Shown: piece by piece, positions 10,483 through 22,715 of the stretch | How the letters are laid out: every line of letters begins with the position of its first letter | Position numbering within the stretch: position 1 is the stretch's first letter | The notes under the pieces: generated by a model | Database searches by the model: none | Told to the model about the DNA's origin: nothing | The model's input: the letters and a program-made list of their open reading frames with translations, nothing else | DNA from: Phocoena phocoena | Taxonomy: Eukaryota > Chordata > Mammalia > Artiodactyla > Phocoenidae | DNA: 64,000 nt | Reading direction: 5' to 3' | Assembly: GCF_963924675.1 (NCBI RefSeq) | Contig: NW_027077404.1 | Coordinates: 62,001-126,000, forward strand | Made by a program: the position numbers and the translations under genes

Positions 10483-12229
10483 GGTCCTATAGCTTACGGA
10501 AATTAAAATCAAAAACAGACAGCCACCCCAATATTTGAGACGGCTGTGTTCACAAGAAGCTCGTCTACAGTATCAGGTAAATATCCCAGAAAGCAAAAAA
10601 TGGATAAAGAACTTGTGGCACGTACGTACAATGCAATATCACTCAGCAATGAAATCTGTGTCATCAGGCCCATAGCGGCATAGTGAGTGGATGCAGGTAC
10701 GGTGATTCTACGTGAACTACGTCACACAGAAAAAGAAATATCATAAGATATCATGAATACACGGAATGTAAACTTGACTACACATGAACTGAATTACAAA
10801 ATAGAAAAGGGTCTCAAATTTAGAAAACCAACTAGTGCTTGCTTATGGGGAAAGGTGCCTTGGGGTGCTGCATAAAACCAGAGACTGAAATTAGCACAGA
10901 TAACTTTCCATAAGCCCAATATGTAATAGACAAGACCTACTCCTTGCTCAACGAAATGGACCCAACACCACATATTCAACGCCTAGGAATATACCTGACT
11001 AGGAAGAATCTTAAAACCCATGGATATATATGTCTCCGTAAGAGAATCAAGGGTGTGTACAGCGGCCGAAAGGCAGCAGTGAAAATCCGATAAATCCCAT
11101 TATCAAAATAAATTTCGAAAACAAAACACAAAGACAGTGAAATAGAGAGCAATTCTTAAATAATTCACTCAGGGCATGTGATGCAACCGGGATTGACCAC
11201 ATCTACACCCAGAGCTGGTTGAGACATAAGGCTGGACACTTCAGGCTGATGGCATTGGTGAGTTTAGGTGAGCAAATGCACACCCTTTGAAGTCATACTG
11301 TATGGTACCTATTCCATGGGTCCCAACTCTTCAGGTTCAAGGGATTCTTCCTCCAGCTAAAACATGCATGTGAAACCCACAGTATGGTCCACCGTGTTAT
11401 GGGGAAATGATTTAAAATGCATCTCAGTTTTCGTATCCTGGTCCTCGGGTTCACCATTCCAGATGATTTACTAACAGTCTCCCTGCTTGGAGAGTCAGTG
11501 CCTTTAACCTCCTGTTTGGTACAGCTTGCAATTTCTGTGCAAGATGAACAGGAATAGGGAGAACCAATGAGAGACTAGCTGTAGGTGTCTGCACGGGCAA
11601 ATGTAACGCTCATTTCCCACCAGGAAGAGGAATTTACCAAAGGCTCAGCATGCCCTGCCCGAAACAGATTAGGGCCTGAAGCAATCCTGCGGTTTTGTGC
11701 CCAGTTCACAAGAAAGCGAGTTGAAGAAAGGAGCTCAGGGGCACTGTAATTCACAAACCTGCAGAGTTATAAATGACAGCTATCCTCCAAAAATATATTG
11801 AAGTAAGCCTGCGAAGGGGACTTGAAAGCGGGGCAGAATTTCAGGAAAACGATTGCAGGGGGTAGACTGGAATTGCCCTGAAAGCATAGGAAAAGAGGCA
11901 GAACGTCGACAATGATGCACTTGGCCAAAAAGGGCGTATGCGTTTTTTCCTGAATATATTCAGGAAAAAACGCATACGCCCTTTTTGGCCAACCAAGCAA
12001 GCCTGTAAAGGAAATCTGCACTACAATGAAGTCTCACTGCCCCCCGGGCAAGAGGGCCATCTGAAAAAAGTGTAAAATCCAGAAAGGTAGGACAGGATAT
12101 GGAAAACAGGGAGCCTTGTTATGCTGATTGGCAGGATGTAAATTGCCAGCAGCCAGCCTGGAGAAGTGTATGGTGTTTCCTGAAACACATAAGAAACAAA
12201 GCAACACAGTCTATGGCACTTCCACTTAT
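10483..12229 (+). repeat. Satellite unit 7 (type B)
   Basis: Type B with tcatgaatac near 10750, a change shared with units 15 and 17, and tttggtacagc near 11517. Confidence 0.97.
11921..11992. mobile_element. Palindrome, unit 7, perfect
   Basis: All 36 pairs match. Confidence 0.8.
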
Positions 12230-13976
12230 GGTCCTATAGCTTACGGAAATTAAAATCAAAAACAGACAGCCACCCCAATATTTGGGACGGCTGTGTTCAC
12301 AAGAAGCTCGTCTACAGTAACAGGTAAATATCCCAGAAAGCAAAATATGGATAAAGAAGTTGTGGCACGTACGTACAATGCAATATCACTCAGCAATGAA
12401 ATCTGTGTCATCAGGCCCGTAGCGGCATAGTGAGTGGATGCAGGTACGGTGATTCTACGTGAACTACGTCACACAGAAAAAGAAACATCATAAGATATCA
12501 CTAATACACGGAATGTAAACTTGACTACACATGAACTGAATTACAAAACAGAACAGGGTCTCAAATTTAGAAAACCAACTAGTGCTTGCTTATGGGGAAA
12601 GGTGCCTTGGGGTGCTTCATAAAACCAGAGACTGAAATTAGCACAGATAACTTTCCATAAGCCAAATATGTAATAGAGAAGACCTACTCCTTGCTCAACG
12701 AAATGGACCCAACACCACATATTCAACGCCTAGGAATATACCTGACTAGGAAGAATCTTAAAACCCATGGATATATATGTCTCCGTAAGAGAATCAAGGG
12801 TGTGTACAGCGGCCGAAAGGCAGCAGTGAAAATCCGATAAATCCCATTATCAAAATAAATTTCGAAAACAAAACACAAAGACAGTGAAATAGAGAGCAAT
12901 TCTTAAATAATTCACTCAGGGCATGTGATGCAACCGGGATTGACCACATCTACACCCAGAGCTGGTTGAGACATAAGGCTGGACACTTCAGGCTGATAGC
13001 ATTGGTGAGTTTAGGTGAGCAAATGCACACCCTTTGAAGTCATACTGTATGGTACCTATTCCATGGGTCCCAACTCTTCAGGTTCAAGGGATTCTTCCTC
13101 CAGCTAAAACATGCATGTGAAACCCACAGTATGGTCCACCGTGTTATGGGGAAATGATTTAAAATGCATCTCAGTTTTCGTATCCTGGTCCTCGGGTTCA
13201 CCATTCCAGATGATTTACTAACAGTCTCCCTGCTTGGAGAGTCAGTGCCTTTAACCTCCTCTTTGGCACAGCTTGCAATTTCTGTGCAAGATGAACAGGA
13301 ATAGGGAGAACCAATGAGAGACTAGCTGTAGGTGTCTGCACGGGCAAATGTAACGCTCATTTCCCACCAGGAAGAGGAATTTACCAAAGGCTCAGCATGC
13401 CCTGCCCGAAACAGATTAGGGCCTGAAGCAATCCTGCGGTTTTGTGCCCAGATCACAAGAAAGCGAGTTGAAGAAAGGAGCTCAGGGGCACTGTAATTCA
13501 CAAACCTGCAGAGTTATAAATGACAGCTATCCTCCAAAAATATATTGAAGTAAGCCTGCGAAGGGGACTTGAAAGCGGGGCAGAATTTCTGGAAAACGAT
13601 TGCAGGGGGTAGACTGGAATTGCCCTGAAAGCATAGGAAAAGAGGCAGAACGTCGACAATGATGGACTTGGCCAAAAAGGGCGTATGCGTTTTTTCCTGA
13701 ATATATTCAGGAAAAAACGCATACGCCCTTTTTGGACAACCAAGCAAGCCTGTAAAGGAAATCTGCACTACAATGAAGTCTCACTGCCCCCCGGGCAAGA
13801 GGGCCATCTGAAAAAAGTGTAAAATCCAGAAAGGTAGGACAGGATATGGAGAACAGGGAGCCTTGTTATGCTGATTGGCAGGATGTAAATTGCCAGCAGC
13901 CAGCCTGGAGAAGTGTATGGTGTTTCCTGAAACACATAAGAAACAAAGCAACACAGTCTATGGCACTTCCACTTAT
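12230..13976 (+). repeat. Satellite unit 8 (A left, B right hybrid)
   Basis: The same mosaic as unit 5, with the switch between about 12680 and 12797, and the same private sites. Units 5 and 8 are one lineage duplicated at a spacing of three units (5,241 bp). Confidence 0.97.
13668..13739. mobile_element. Palindrome, unit 8, one mismatch
   Basis: The right arm ends ttggacaa instead of ttggccaa, a C to A change outside CpG. It is the only damaged copy without a CpG change. Confidence 0.8.
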
Positions 13977-15723
13977 GGTCCTATAGCTTACGGAAATTAA
14001 AATCAAAAACAGACAGCCACCCCAATATTTGGGACGGCTGTGTTCACAAGAAGCTCGTCTACAGTAACAGGTAAATATCCCAGAAAGCAAAATATGGATA
14101 AAGAAGTTGTGGCACGTACGTACAATGCAATATCACTCAGCAATGAAATCTGTGTCATCAGGCCCGTAGCGGCATAGTGAGTGGATGCAGGTACGGTGAT
14201 TCTACGTGAACTACGTCACACAGAAAAAGAAACATCATAAGATATCACTAATACACGGAATGTAAACTTGACTACACATGAACTGAATTACAAAACAGAA
14301 CAGGGTCTCAAATTTAGAAAACCAACTAGTGCTTGCTTATGGGGAAAGGTGCCTTGGGGTGCTGCATAAAACCAGAGACTGAAATTAGCACAGATAACTT
14401 TCCATAAGCCAAATATGTAATAGACAAGACCTACTCCTTGCTCAACGAAATGGACCCAACACCACATATTCTACGCCTAGGAATATACCTGACTAGGAAG
14501 AATCTTAAAACCCATGGATATATATGTCTCCGTAAGAGAATCAAGCATGTGTACAGCGGCATAAACGCAGCAGTGAAAATCCGGTAAATCCCATTATCAA
14601 AATAAATTTCAAAAAAAAATCATAAAGACAGTGAAGTAGAGAGCAATTCTTAAATAATTCACTCAGGGCATGTGATGCAACCGGGATTTACCACATCTAC
14701 ACCCAGAGCTGGTTGAGACATAAGGCTGGACACTTCAGGCTGATAGCATTGGTGAGTTTCGGTGAGCAAATGCAGACCCTTTGAAGTCATACTGCATGGT
14801 ACCCATTCCATGGGTCCCAACTCTCCAGGTTCAAGGGATTCTTCCTCCGGCTAAAACATGCATGGGAAACCCAGAGTATCGTCCACCTTGTGATTGGGAA
14901 ACGATTTAAAATGTATCTCAGTTTTCGTATCCTGGTCCTCGGGTTCACCATTCCAAATGCTTTACAAACACTCTCCCTGCTTGGAGAGTCAGTGCCTTTA
15001 ACCTCCTCTTTGGCGCAGCTTGCAATTTCTGTGCAAGATGAACAGGAATAGGGAGAACGAATAAGACACTAGCTCTAGGTGTGTGCACGGGCAAATGTAA
15101 CGCTCATTTCCCACCAGGAAGAGGAATTAACCAAAGGCTCAGTGTGCCCTGCTGGAAACAGATTAGGGCGTGAAGCAATCCTGCGGTTTTGTGCCCAGCT
15201 CACAAGAAAGCGAGTTGAAGAAAGGAGCTCAGGGGCACTGTAATTCACAAACCTGCAGAGTTATAAATGACAGCTATCCTTCAAAAGTATATTGAAGTAA
15301 GCCTGCGAAGGGGACTTGAAAGTGGGGCAGAATTTCAGGAAAACGATTGCAGGGGGTAGACTGGAATTGCCCTGAAAGCATAGGAAAAGAGGCACAACGT
15401 CGACAATGATGCACTTGGCCAAAAAGGGCATATGCTTTTTTTCCTGAATATATTCAGGAAAAAACGCATATGCCCTTTTTGGCCAACCAAGCAAGCCTGT
15501 AAAGGAAATCTGCACTACAATGAAGTCTCACTGGCCCCTGGGCAAAAGGGCCATCTGAAAAAAGTGTAAAATCCAGAAAGGTAGGACAGGATATGGAGAA
15601 CAGGGAGCCTTTTAATGCTGATTGGCAGGATGTAAATTGTGAAGAGCCACCCTGGAGCAGTGTATGGTGTTTCCTGAAACACATAAGAAATAAAGCAACA
15701 CAGCCTATGGCAATTGCACTTAT
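13977..15723 (+). repeat. Satellite unit 9 (A left, divergent right)
   Basis: The left part is type A with private tctacgcc and tcaagcatg. From about 14840 rightward it holds many changes rare elsewhere: cctccggcta, ccttgtgattg, ggcgcagc, gaacgaataagacac, ctctaggtgtg and gcgtgaagc. Its tail is also unusual (gtgaagagccaccc, aaataaagc, ggcaattgcac). Confidence 0.97.
15415..15486. mobile_element. Palindrome, unit 9, one compensated pair and one mismatch
   Basis: The left arm has gggcatatg and the right arm catatgccc, so both members of one pair changed and pairing is kept. The left arm also has gct for gcg, which is unpaired. Confidence 0.8.
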
Positions 15724-17470
15724 GGTCCTATTGCTTAGGGAAATTAAAATCAAAAACAGAGAGCCACCCCAATATTTGGGACGGCTGTGTTCACAAGAAG
15801 CTCGTCTACAGTAACAGGTAAATATCCCAGAAAGCAAAATATGGATAAAGAAGTTGTGGCACGTACGTACAATGCAATATCACTCAGCAATGAAATCTGT
15901 GTCATCAGGCCCGTAGCGGCATAGTGAGTGGATGCAGGTACGGTGATTCTACGTGAACTACGTCACACAGAAAAAGAAACATCATAAGATATCACTAATA
16001 CATGGAATGTAAACTTGACTACACATGAACTGAATTACAAAACAGAACAGGGTCTCAAATTTAGAAAACCAACTAGTGCTTGCTTATGGGGAAAGGTGCG
16101 TTGGGGTGCTTCATAAAACCAGAGACTGAAATTAGCACAGATAACTTTCCATAAGCCAAATATGTAATAGACAAGACCTACTCCTTGCTCAACGAAATGG
16201 ACCCAACACCACATATTCAACGCCTAGGAATATACCTGACTAGGAAGAATCTTAAAACCCATGGATATATATGTCTCCGTAAGAGAATCAAGCGTGTGTA
16301 CAGCGGCATAAACGCAGCAGTGAAAATCCGATAAATCCCATTATCAAAATAAATTTCAAAAAAAAATCATAAAGACAGTGAAATAGAGAGCAATTCTTAA
16401 ATAATTCACTCAGGGCATGTGATGCAACCGGGATTTAACACATCTACACCCAGAGCTGGTTGAGACATAAGGCTGGACACTTCAGGCTGATAGCATTGGT
16501 GAGTTTCGGTGAGCAAATGCAGACCCTTTGAAGTCATACTGCATGGTACCCATTCCATGGGTCCCAACTCTCCAGGTTCAAGGGATTCTTCCTCCAGCTA
16601 AAACATGCATGGGAAACCAAGAGTATCGTCCACCATGTGATTGGGAAATGATTTAAAATGCATCTCAGTTTTCGTATCCTGGTCCTCGGGTTCACCATTC
16701 CAGATGCTTTACTAACACTCTCCCCGCTTGGAGAGTCAGTGCCTTTAACCTCCTCTTTGGCACAGCTTGCAATTTCTGTGCAAAATGAACAGGAATAGGG
16801 AGAACCAATGAGAGACTAGCTGTAGGTGTCTGCACGGGCAAATGTAACGCTCATTGCCCACCAGGAAGAGGAATTAACCAAAGGCTCAGCGTGCCCTGCC
16901 GGAAACAGATTAGGGCCTGAAGCAATCCTGCGGTTTTGTGCCCAGCTCACAAGAAAGCGAGTTGAAGAAAGGAGCTCAGGGGCACTGTAATTCACAAACC
17001 TGCAGAGTTATAAATGACAGCTATCCTCCAAAAATATATTGAAGTAAGCCTGCGAAGGGGAGTTGAAAGCGGGGCAGAATTTCAGGAAAACGATTGCAGG
17101 GGGTAAACTGGAATTGCCCTGAAAGCATAGGAAAAGAGGCAGAACGTCGACAATGATGCACTTGGCCAAAAAGGGCGTATGTGTTTTTTCCTGAATATAT
17201 TCAGGAAAAAACGCATACGCCCTTTTTGGCCAACCAAGCAAGCCTGTAAATGAAATCTGCACTACAATGAAGTCTCACTGCCCCCCTGGCAAAAGGGCCA
17301 TCTGAAAAAAGTGTAAAATCCAGAAAGGTAGGACAGGATATGGAGAACAGGGAGCCTTGTTATGCTGATTGGCAGGATGTAAATTGCCAGCAGCCACCCT
17401 GGAGAAGTGTATGGTGTTTCCTGAAACACGAAAGAAACAAAGCAACACAGCCTATGGCACTTCCACTTAT
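15724..17470 (+). repeat. Satellite unit 10 (type A)
   Basis: The first 50 bases continue the divergent stretch of unit 9 (attgcttaggg, gagagccacc), then it is ordinary type A with catggaatg near 16010. Its right part has aattaaccaaagg and ccctgccgg. Confidence 0.97.
17162..17233. mobile_element. Palindrome, unit 10, one mismatch
   Basis: The left arm has gtatgtg for gtatgcg, a CpG transition. The same change appears in units 16 and 31-36. Confidence 0.8.
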
Positions 17471-19221
17471 GGTCCTATAGCTTACGGAAATTAAAATCAA
17501 AAACAGACAGCCACCCCAATATTTGAGACGGCTGTGTTCACAAGAAGCTCGTCTACAGTATCAGGTAAATATCCCAGAAAGCAAAAAATGGATAAAGAAC
17601 TTGTGGCACGTACGTACAATGCAATATCACTCAGCAATGAAATCTGTGTCATCAGGCGCATAGCGGCATAGTGAGTGGATGCAGGTACGGTGATTCTACG
17701 TGAACTACGTCACACAGAAAAAGAAACATCATAAGATATCACGAATACACGGAATGTAAACTTGACTACACATGAACTGAATTACAAAATAGAAAAGGGT
17801 CTCAAATTTAGAAAACCAACTAGTGCTTGCTTATGGGGAAAGGTGCCTTGGGGTGCTGCATAAAACCAGAGACTGAAATTAGCACAGATAACTTTCCATA
17901 AGCCCAATATGTAATAGACAAGACCTACTCCTTGCTCAACGAAATGGACCCAACACCACATATTCAACGCCTAGGAATATACCTGACTAGGAAGAATCTT
18001 AAAACCCATGGATATATATGTCTCTGTAAGAGAATCAAACGTGTGTACAGCGGCCGAAAGGCAGCAGTGAAAATCCGATAAATCCCATTATCAAAATAAA
18101 TTTCGAAAACAAAACACAAAGACAGTGAAATAGAGAGCAATTCTTAAATAAGTCACTCAGGGCATGTGATGCAACCGGGATTGACCACATCTACACCCAG
18201 AGCTGGTTGAGACATAAGGCTGGACACTTCAGGCTGATAGCATTGGTGAGTTTCGGTGAGCAAATGCACACCCTTTGAAGTCATACTGTATGGTACCTAT
18301 TCCATGGGTCCCAACTCTTCAGGTTCAAGGGATTCTTCCTCCAGCTAAAACATGCATGTGAAACCCACAGTATGGTCCACCGTGTTATGGGGAAATGATT
18401 TAAAATGCATCTCAGTTTTCGTATCCTGGTCCTCGGGTTCACCATTCCAGATGATTTACTAACAGTCTCCCTGCTTGGAGAGTCACTGCCTTTAACCTCC
18501 TGTTTGGCACAGCTTGCAATTTCTGTGCAAGATGAACAGGAATAGGGAGAACCAATTAGAGACTAGCTGTAGGTGTCTGCACGGGCAAATGTAACGCTCA
18601 TTTCCCACCAGGAAGAGGAATTTACCAAAGGCTCAGCATGCCCTGCCCGAAACAGATTAGGGCCTGAAGCAATCCTGCGGTTTTGTGCCCAGTTCACAAG
18701 AAAGCGAGTTGAAGAAAGGAGCTCAGGGGCACTGTAATTCACAAACCTGCAGAGTTATAAATGACAGCTATCCTCCAAAAATATATTGAAGTAAGCCTGC
18801 GAAGGGGACTTGAAAGCGGGGCAGAATTTCAGGAAAACGATTGCAGGGGGTAGACTGGAATTGCCCTGAAAGCATAGGAAAAGAGGCAGAACGTCGACAA
18901 TGATGCACTTGGCCAAAAAGGGCATATGCGTTTTTTCCTGAATATATTCAGGAAAAAACGCATACGCCCTTTTTGGCCAACCAAGCAAGCCTGTAAAGGA
19001 AATCTGCACTACAATGAAGTCTCACTGCCCCCCCGCCGGGCAAGAGGGCCATCTGAAAAAAGTGTAAAATCCAGAAAGGTAGGACAGGATATGGAGAACA
19101 GGGAGCCTTGTTATGCTGATTGGCAGGATGTAAATTGCCAGCAGCCAGCCTGGAGAAGTGTATGGTGTTTCCTGAAACACATAAGAAACAAAGCAACACA
19201 GTCTATGGCACTTCCACTTAT
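17471..19221 (+). repeat. Satellite unit 11 (type B, +4 bp)
   Basis: 1,751 bp long. The extra four bases lie in the C-run near 19028-19040, where cccccccgccggg replaces ccccccggg. The insertion opens a + strand frame of 101 codons that I regard as chance. Private tcaaacgtg lies near 18035. Confidence 0.97.
18909..18980. mobile_element. Palindrome, unit 11, one mismatch
   Basis: The left arm has ggcatatg for ggcgtatg, a CpG transition that is not matched on the right. Confidence 0.8.
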
Positions 19222-20968
19222 GGTCCTATAGCTTACGGAAATTAAAATCAAAAACAGACAGCCACCCCAATATTTGGGACGGCTGTGTTCACAAGAAGCT
19301 CGTCTACAGTATCAGGTAAATATCCCAGAAAGCAAAAAATGGATAAAGAAGTTGTGGCACGTACGTGCAATGCAGTATCACTCAGCAATGAAATCTGTGT
19401 CATCAGGCACGTAGCGGCATAGTGAGTGGATACAGGTACGGTGATTCTACGTGAACTACGTCACACATAAAAAGAAACATCATAAGATATCACTAATACA
19501 CGGAATGTAAACTTGACTACACATGAACTGAATTACAAAACAGAACAGGGTCTCAAATTTAGAAAACCAACTAGTGCTTGCTTATGGGGAAAGGTGCCTT
19601 GGGGTGCTGCATAAAACCAGAGACTGAAATTAGCACAGATAACATTCCATAAGCCAAATATGTAATAGACAAGACCTACTCCTTGCTCAACGAAATGGAC
19701 TCAACACCACATATTCAACGCCTAGGAATATACCTGACTAGGAAGAATCTTAAAACCCATGGATTTATATGTCTCCGTAAGAGAATCAAGCGTGTGTACA
19801 GCGGCATAAACGCAGCAGTGAAAATCCGATAAATCGCACTTTCAAAATAAATTTCACAAACAAAACACAAAGACAGTGAAATAGAGAGCAATTCTTAAAT
19901 AATTCACTCAGGGCATGTGATGCAACCGGGATTGACCACATCTACACCCAGAGCTGGTTGAGACATAAGGCTGGACACTTCAGGCTGATAACATTGGTGA
20001 GTTTCGGTGAGCAAATGCAGACCCTTTGAAGTCACACTGCATGGTACCCATTCCATGGGTCCCAACTCTCCAGGTTCAAGGGATTCTTCCTCCAGCTAAA
20101 ACATGCATGGGAAACCCAGAGTATCGTCCACCGTGTGATTGGGAAACGATTTAAAATGCATCTCAGTTTTCGTATCCTGGTCCTCGGGTTCACCATTCCA
20201 GATGCTTTACTAACAGTCTCCCCGCTTGGAGAGTCAGTGCCTTTAACCTCCTGTTTGGCACTGCTTGCAATTTCTGTGCAAGATGAACAGGAATAGGGAG
20301 AACCAATGAGAAACTACCTCTAGGTGTCTGCACGGGCAAATGTAACCCTCATTGCCCACCAGGAAGAGGAATTAAACAAAGGCTCAGTGTGCCCTGCTGG
20401 AAACAGATTAGGGCCTGAAGCAATCCTGCGGTTTTGTGCCCAGCTCACAAGAAAGCGAGTTGAAGAACGGAGCTCAGGGGCACTGTAATTCACAAACCTG
20501 CAGAGTTATAATTGACAGCTATCCTCCAAAAATATATTGAAGTAAGCCTGCGAAGGGGACTTGAAAGCGGGGCAGAATTTCAGGAAAACGATTGCAGGGG
20601 GTAGACTGGAATTGCACTGAAAGCATAGGAAAAGAGGCACAACGTCGACAATGATGCACTTGGCCAAAAATGGTGTATGCGTTTTTTCCTGAATATATTC
20701 AGGAAAAAACGCATACGCCCTTTTTGGCAAACCAAGCAAGCCTGTAAAGGAAATCTGCACAAAAATGAAGTCTCACTGCCCACCGGGCAAAAGGGCCATC
20801 TGAAAAAAGTGTAAAATCCAGAAAGTTAGGACAGGATATGGAGAACAGGGAGCCTTGTTATGCTGATTGGCAGGATGTAAATTGCCAGCAGCCACCCTGG
20901 AGAAGTGTATGGTGTTTCCTGAAACACGAAAGAAACAAAGCAACACAGCCTATGGCACTTCCACTTAT
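19222..20968 (+). repeat. Satellite unit 12 (divergent)
   Basis: It mixes A-like and B-like sites from its first bases (tttgggacgg with agtatcagg) and has many private changes: gtgcaatgcagtatc, gcacgtagc, gatacagg, gatttatatg, aaatcgcactttc, aactacctctagg and cagagttataattg. Together with the right part of unit 9 it looks like an older or separate lineage. Confidence 0.97.
20660..20731. mobile_element. Palindrome, unit 12, three mismatches
   Basis: The left arm has aaaaatggtg for aaaaagggcg (one transversion, one CpG transition); the right arm has ttggcaaa for ttggccaa. It is the most damaged copy, in the most divergent unit. Confidence 0.8.
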
Positions 20969-22715
20969 GGTCCTATAGCTTACGGAAATTAAAACCAAAA
21001 ATAGACAGCCACCCCAATATTTGAGACGGCTGTGTTCACAAGAAGCTCGTCTACAGTATCAGGTAAATATCCCAGAAAGCAAAAAATGGATAAAGAACTT
21101 GTGGCACGTACGTACAATGCAATATCACTCAGCAATGAAATCTGTGTCATCAGGCCCATAGCGGCATAATGAGTGGATGCAGGTACGGTGATTCTACGTG
21201 AACTACGTCACACAGAAAAAGAAACATCATAAGATATCACGAATACACGGAATGTAAACTTGACTACACATGAACTGAATTACAAAATAGAAAAGGGTCT
21301 CAAATTTAGAAAACCAACTAGTGCTTGCTTATGGGGAAAGGTGCCTTGGGGTGCTGCATAAAACCAGAGACTGAAATTAGCACAGATAACTTTCCATAAG
21401 CCCAATATGTAATAGACAAGACCTACTCCTTGCTCAACGAAATGGACCCAACACCACATATTCAACGCCTAGGAATATACCTGACTAGGAAGAATCTTAA
21501 AACCCATGGATATATATGTCTCCGTAAGAGAATCAAGGGTGTGTACAGCGGCCGAAAGGCAGCAGTGAAAATCCGATAAATCCCATTATCAAAATAAATT
21601 TCGAAAACAAAACACAAAGACAGTGAAATAGAGAGCAATTCTTAAATAATTCACTCAGGGCATGTGATGCAACCGGGATTGACCACATCTACACCCAGAG
21701 CTGGTTGAGACATAAGGCTGGACACTTCAGGCTGATAGCATTGGTGAGTTTAGGTGAGCAAATGCACACCCTTTGAAGTCATACTGTATGGTACCTATTC
21801 CATGGGTCCCAACTCTTCAGGTTCAAGGGATTCTTCCTCCAGCTAAAACATGCATGTGAAACCCACAGTATGGTCCACCGTGTTATGGGGAAATGATTTA
21901 AAATGCATCTCAGTTTTCGTATCCTGGTCCTCGGGTTCACCATTCCAGATGATTTACTAACAGTCTCCCTGCTTGGAGAGTCAGTGCCTTTAACCTCCTG
22001 TTTGGCACAGCTTGCAATTTCTGTGCAAGATGAACAGGAATAGGGAGAACCAATGAGAGACTAGCTGTAGGTGTCTGCACGGGCAAATGTAACGCTCATT
22101 TCCCACCAGGAAGAGGAATTTACCAAAGGCTCAGCATGCCCTGCCCGAAACAGATTAGGGCCTGAAGCAATCCTGAGGTTTTGTGCCCAGTTCACAAGAA
22201 AGCGAGTTGAAGAAAAGAGCTCAGGGGCACTGTAATTCACAAACCTGCAGAGTTATAAATGACAGCTATCCTCCAAAAATATATTGAAGTAAGCCTGCGA
22301 AGGGGACTTGAAAGCGGGGCAGAATTTCAGGAAAACGATTGCAGGGGGTAGACTGGAATTGCCCTGAGAGCATAGGAAAAGAGGCAGAACGTCGACAATG
22401 ATGCACTTGGCCAAAAAGGGCGTATGCGTTTTTTCCTGAATATATTCAGGAAAAAACGCATACGCCCTTTTTGGCCAACCAAGCAAGCCTGTAAAGGAAA
22501 TCTGCACTACAATGAAGTCTCACTGCCCCCCGGGCAAGAGGGCCATCTGAAAAAAGTGTAAAATCCAGAAAGGTAGGACAGGATATGGAGAACAGGGAGC
22601 CTTGTTATGCTGATTGGCAGGATGTAAATTGCCAGCAGCCAGCCTGGAGAAGTGTATGGTGTTTCCTGAAACACATAAGAAACAAAGCAACACAGTCTAT
22701 GGCACTTCCACTTAT
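20969..22715 (+). repeat. Satellite unit 13 (type B)
   Basis: First unit of the alternating B-A region. Private sites: aaaaccaaaaatag near 20990, catactgta with normal B neighbours, and ctgaggtttt near 22173. Confidence 0.97.
22407..22478. mobile_element. Palindrome, unit 13, perfect
   Basis: All 36 pairs match. Confidence 0.8.

Noticed and set aside
15454..15837. 127-codon minus-strand frame, the longest in the window
   Set aside because: It exists only because substitutions in the divergent tract of unit 9 removed stops. It is not kept in any other unit.
18926..19231. 101-codon + strand frame in unit 11
   Set aside because: It is opened by the 4-bp insertion in the C-run and begins inside the palindrome. 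It is chance.
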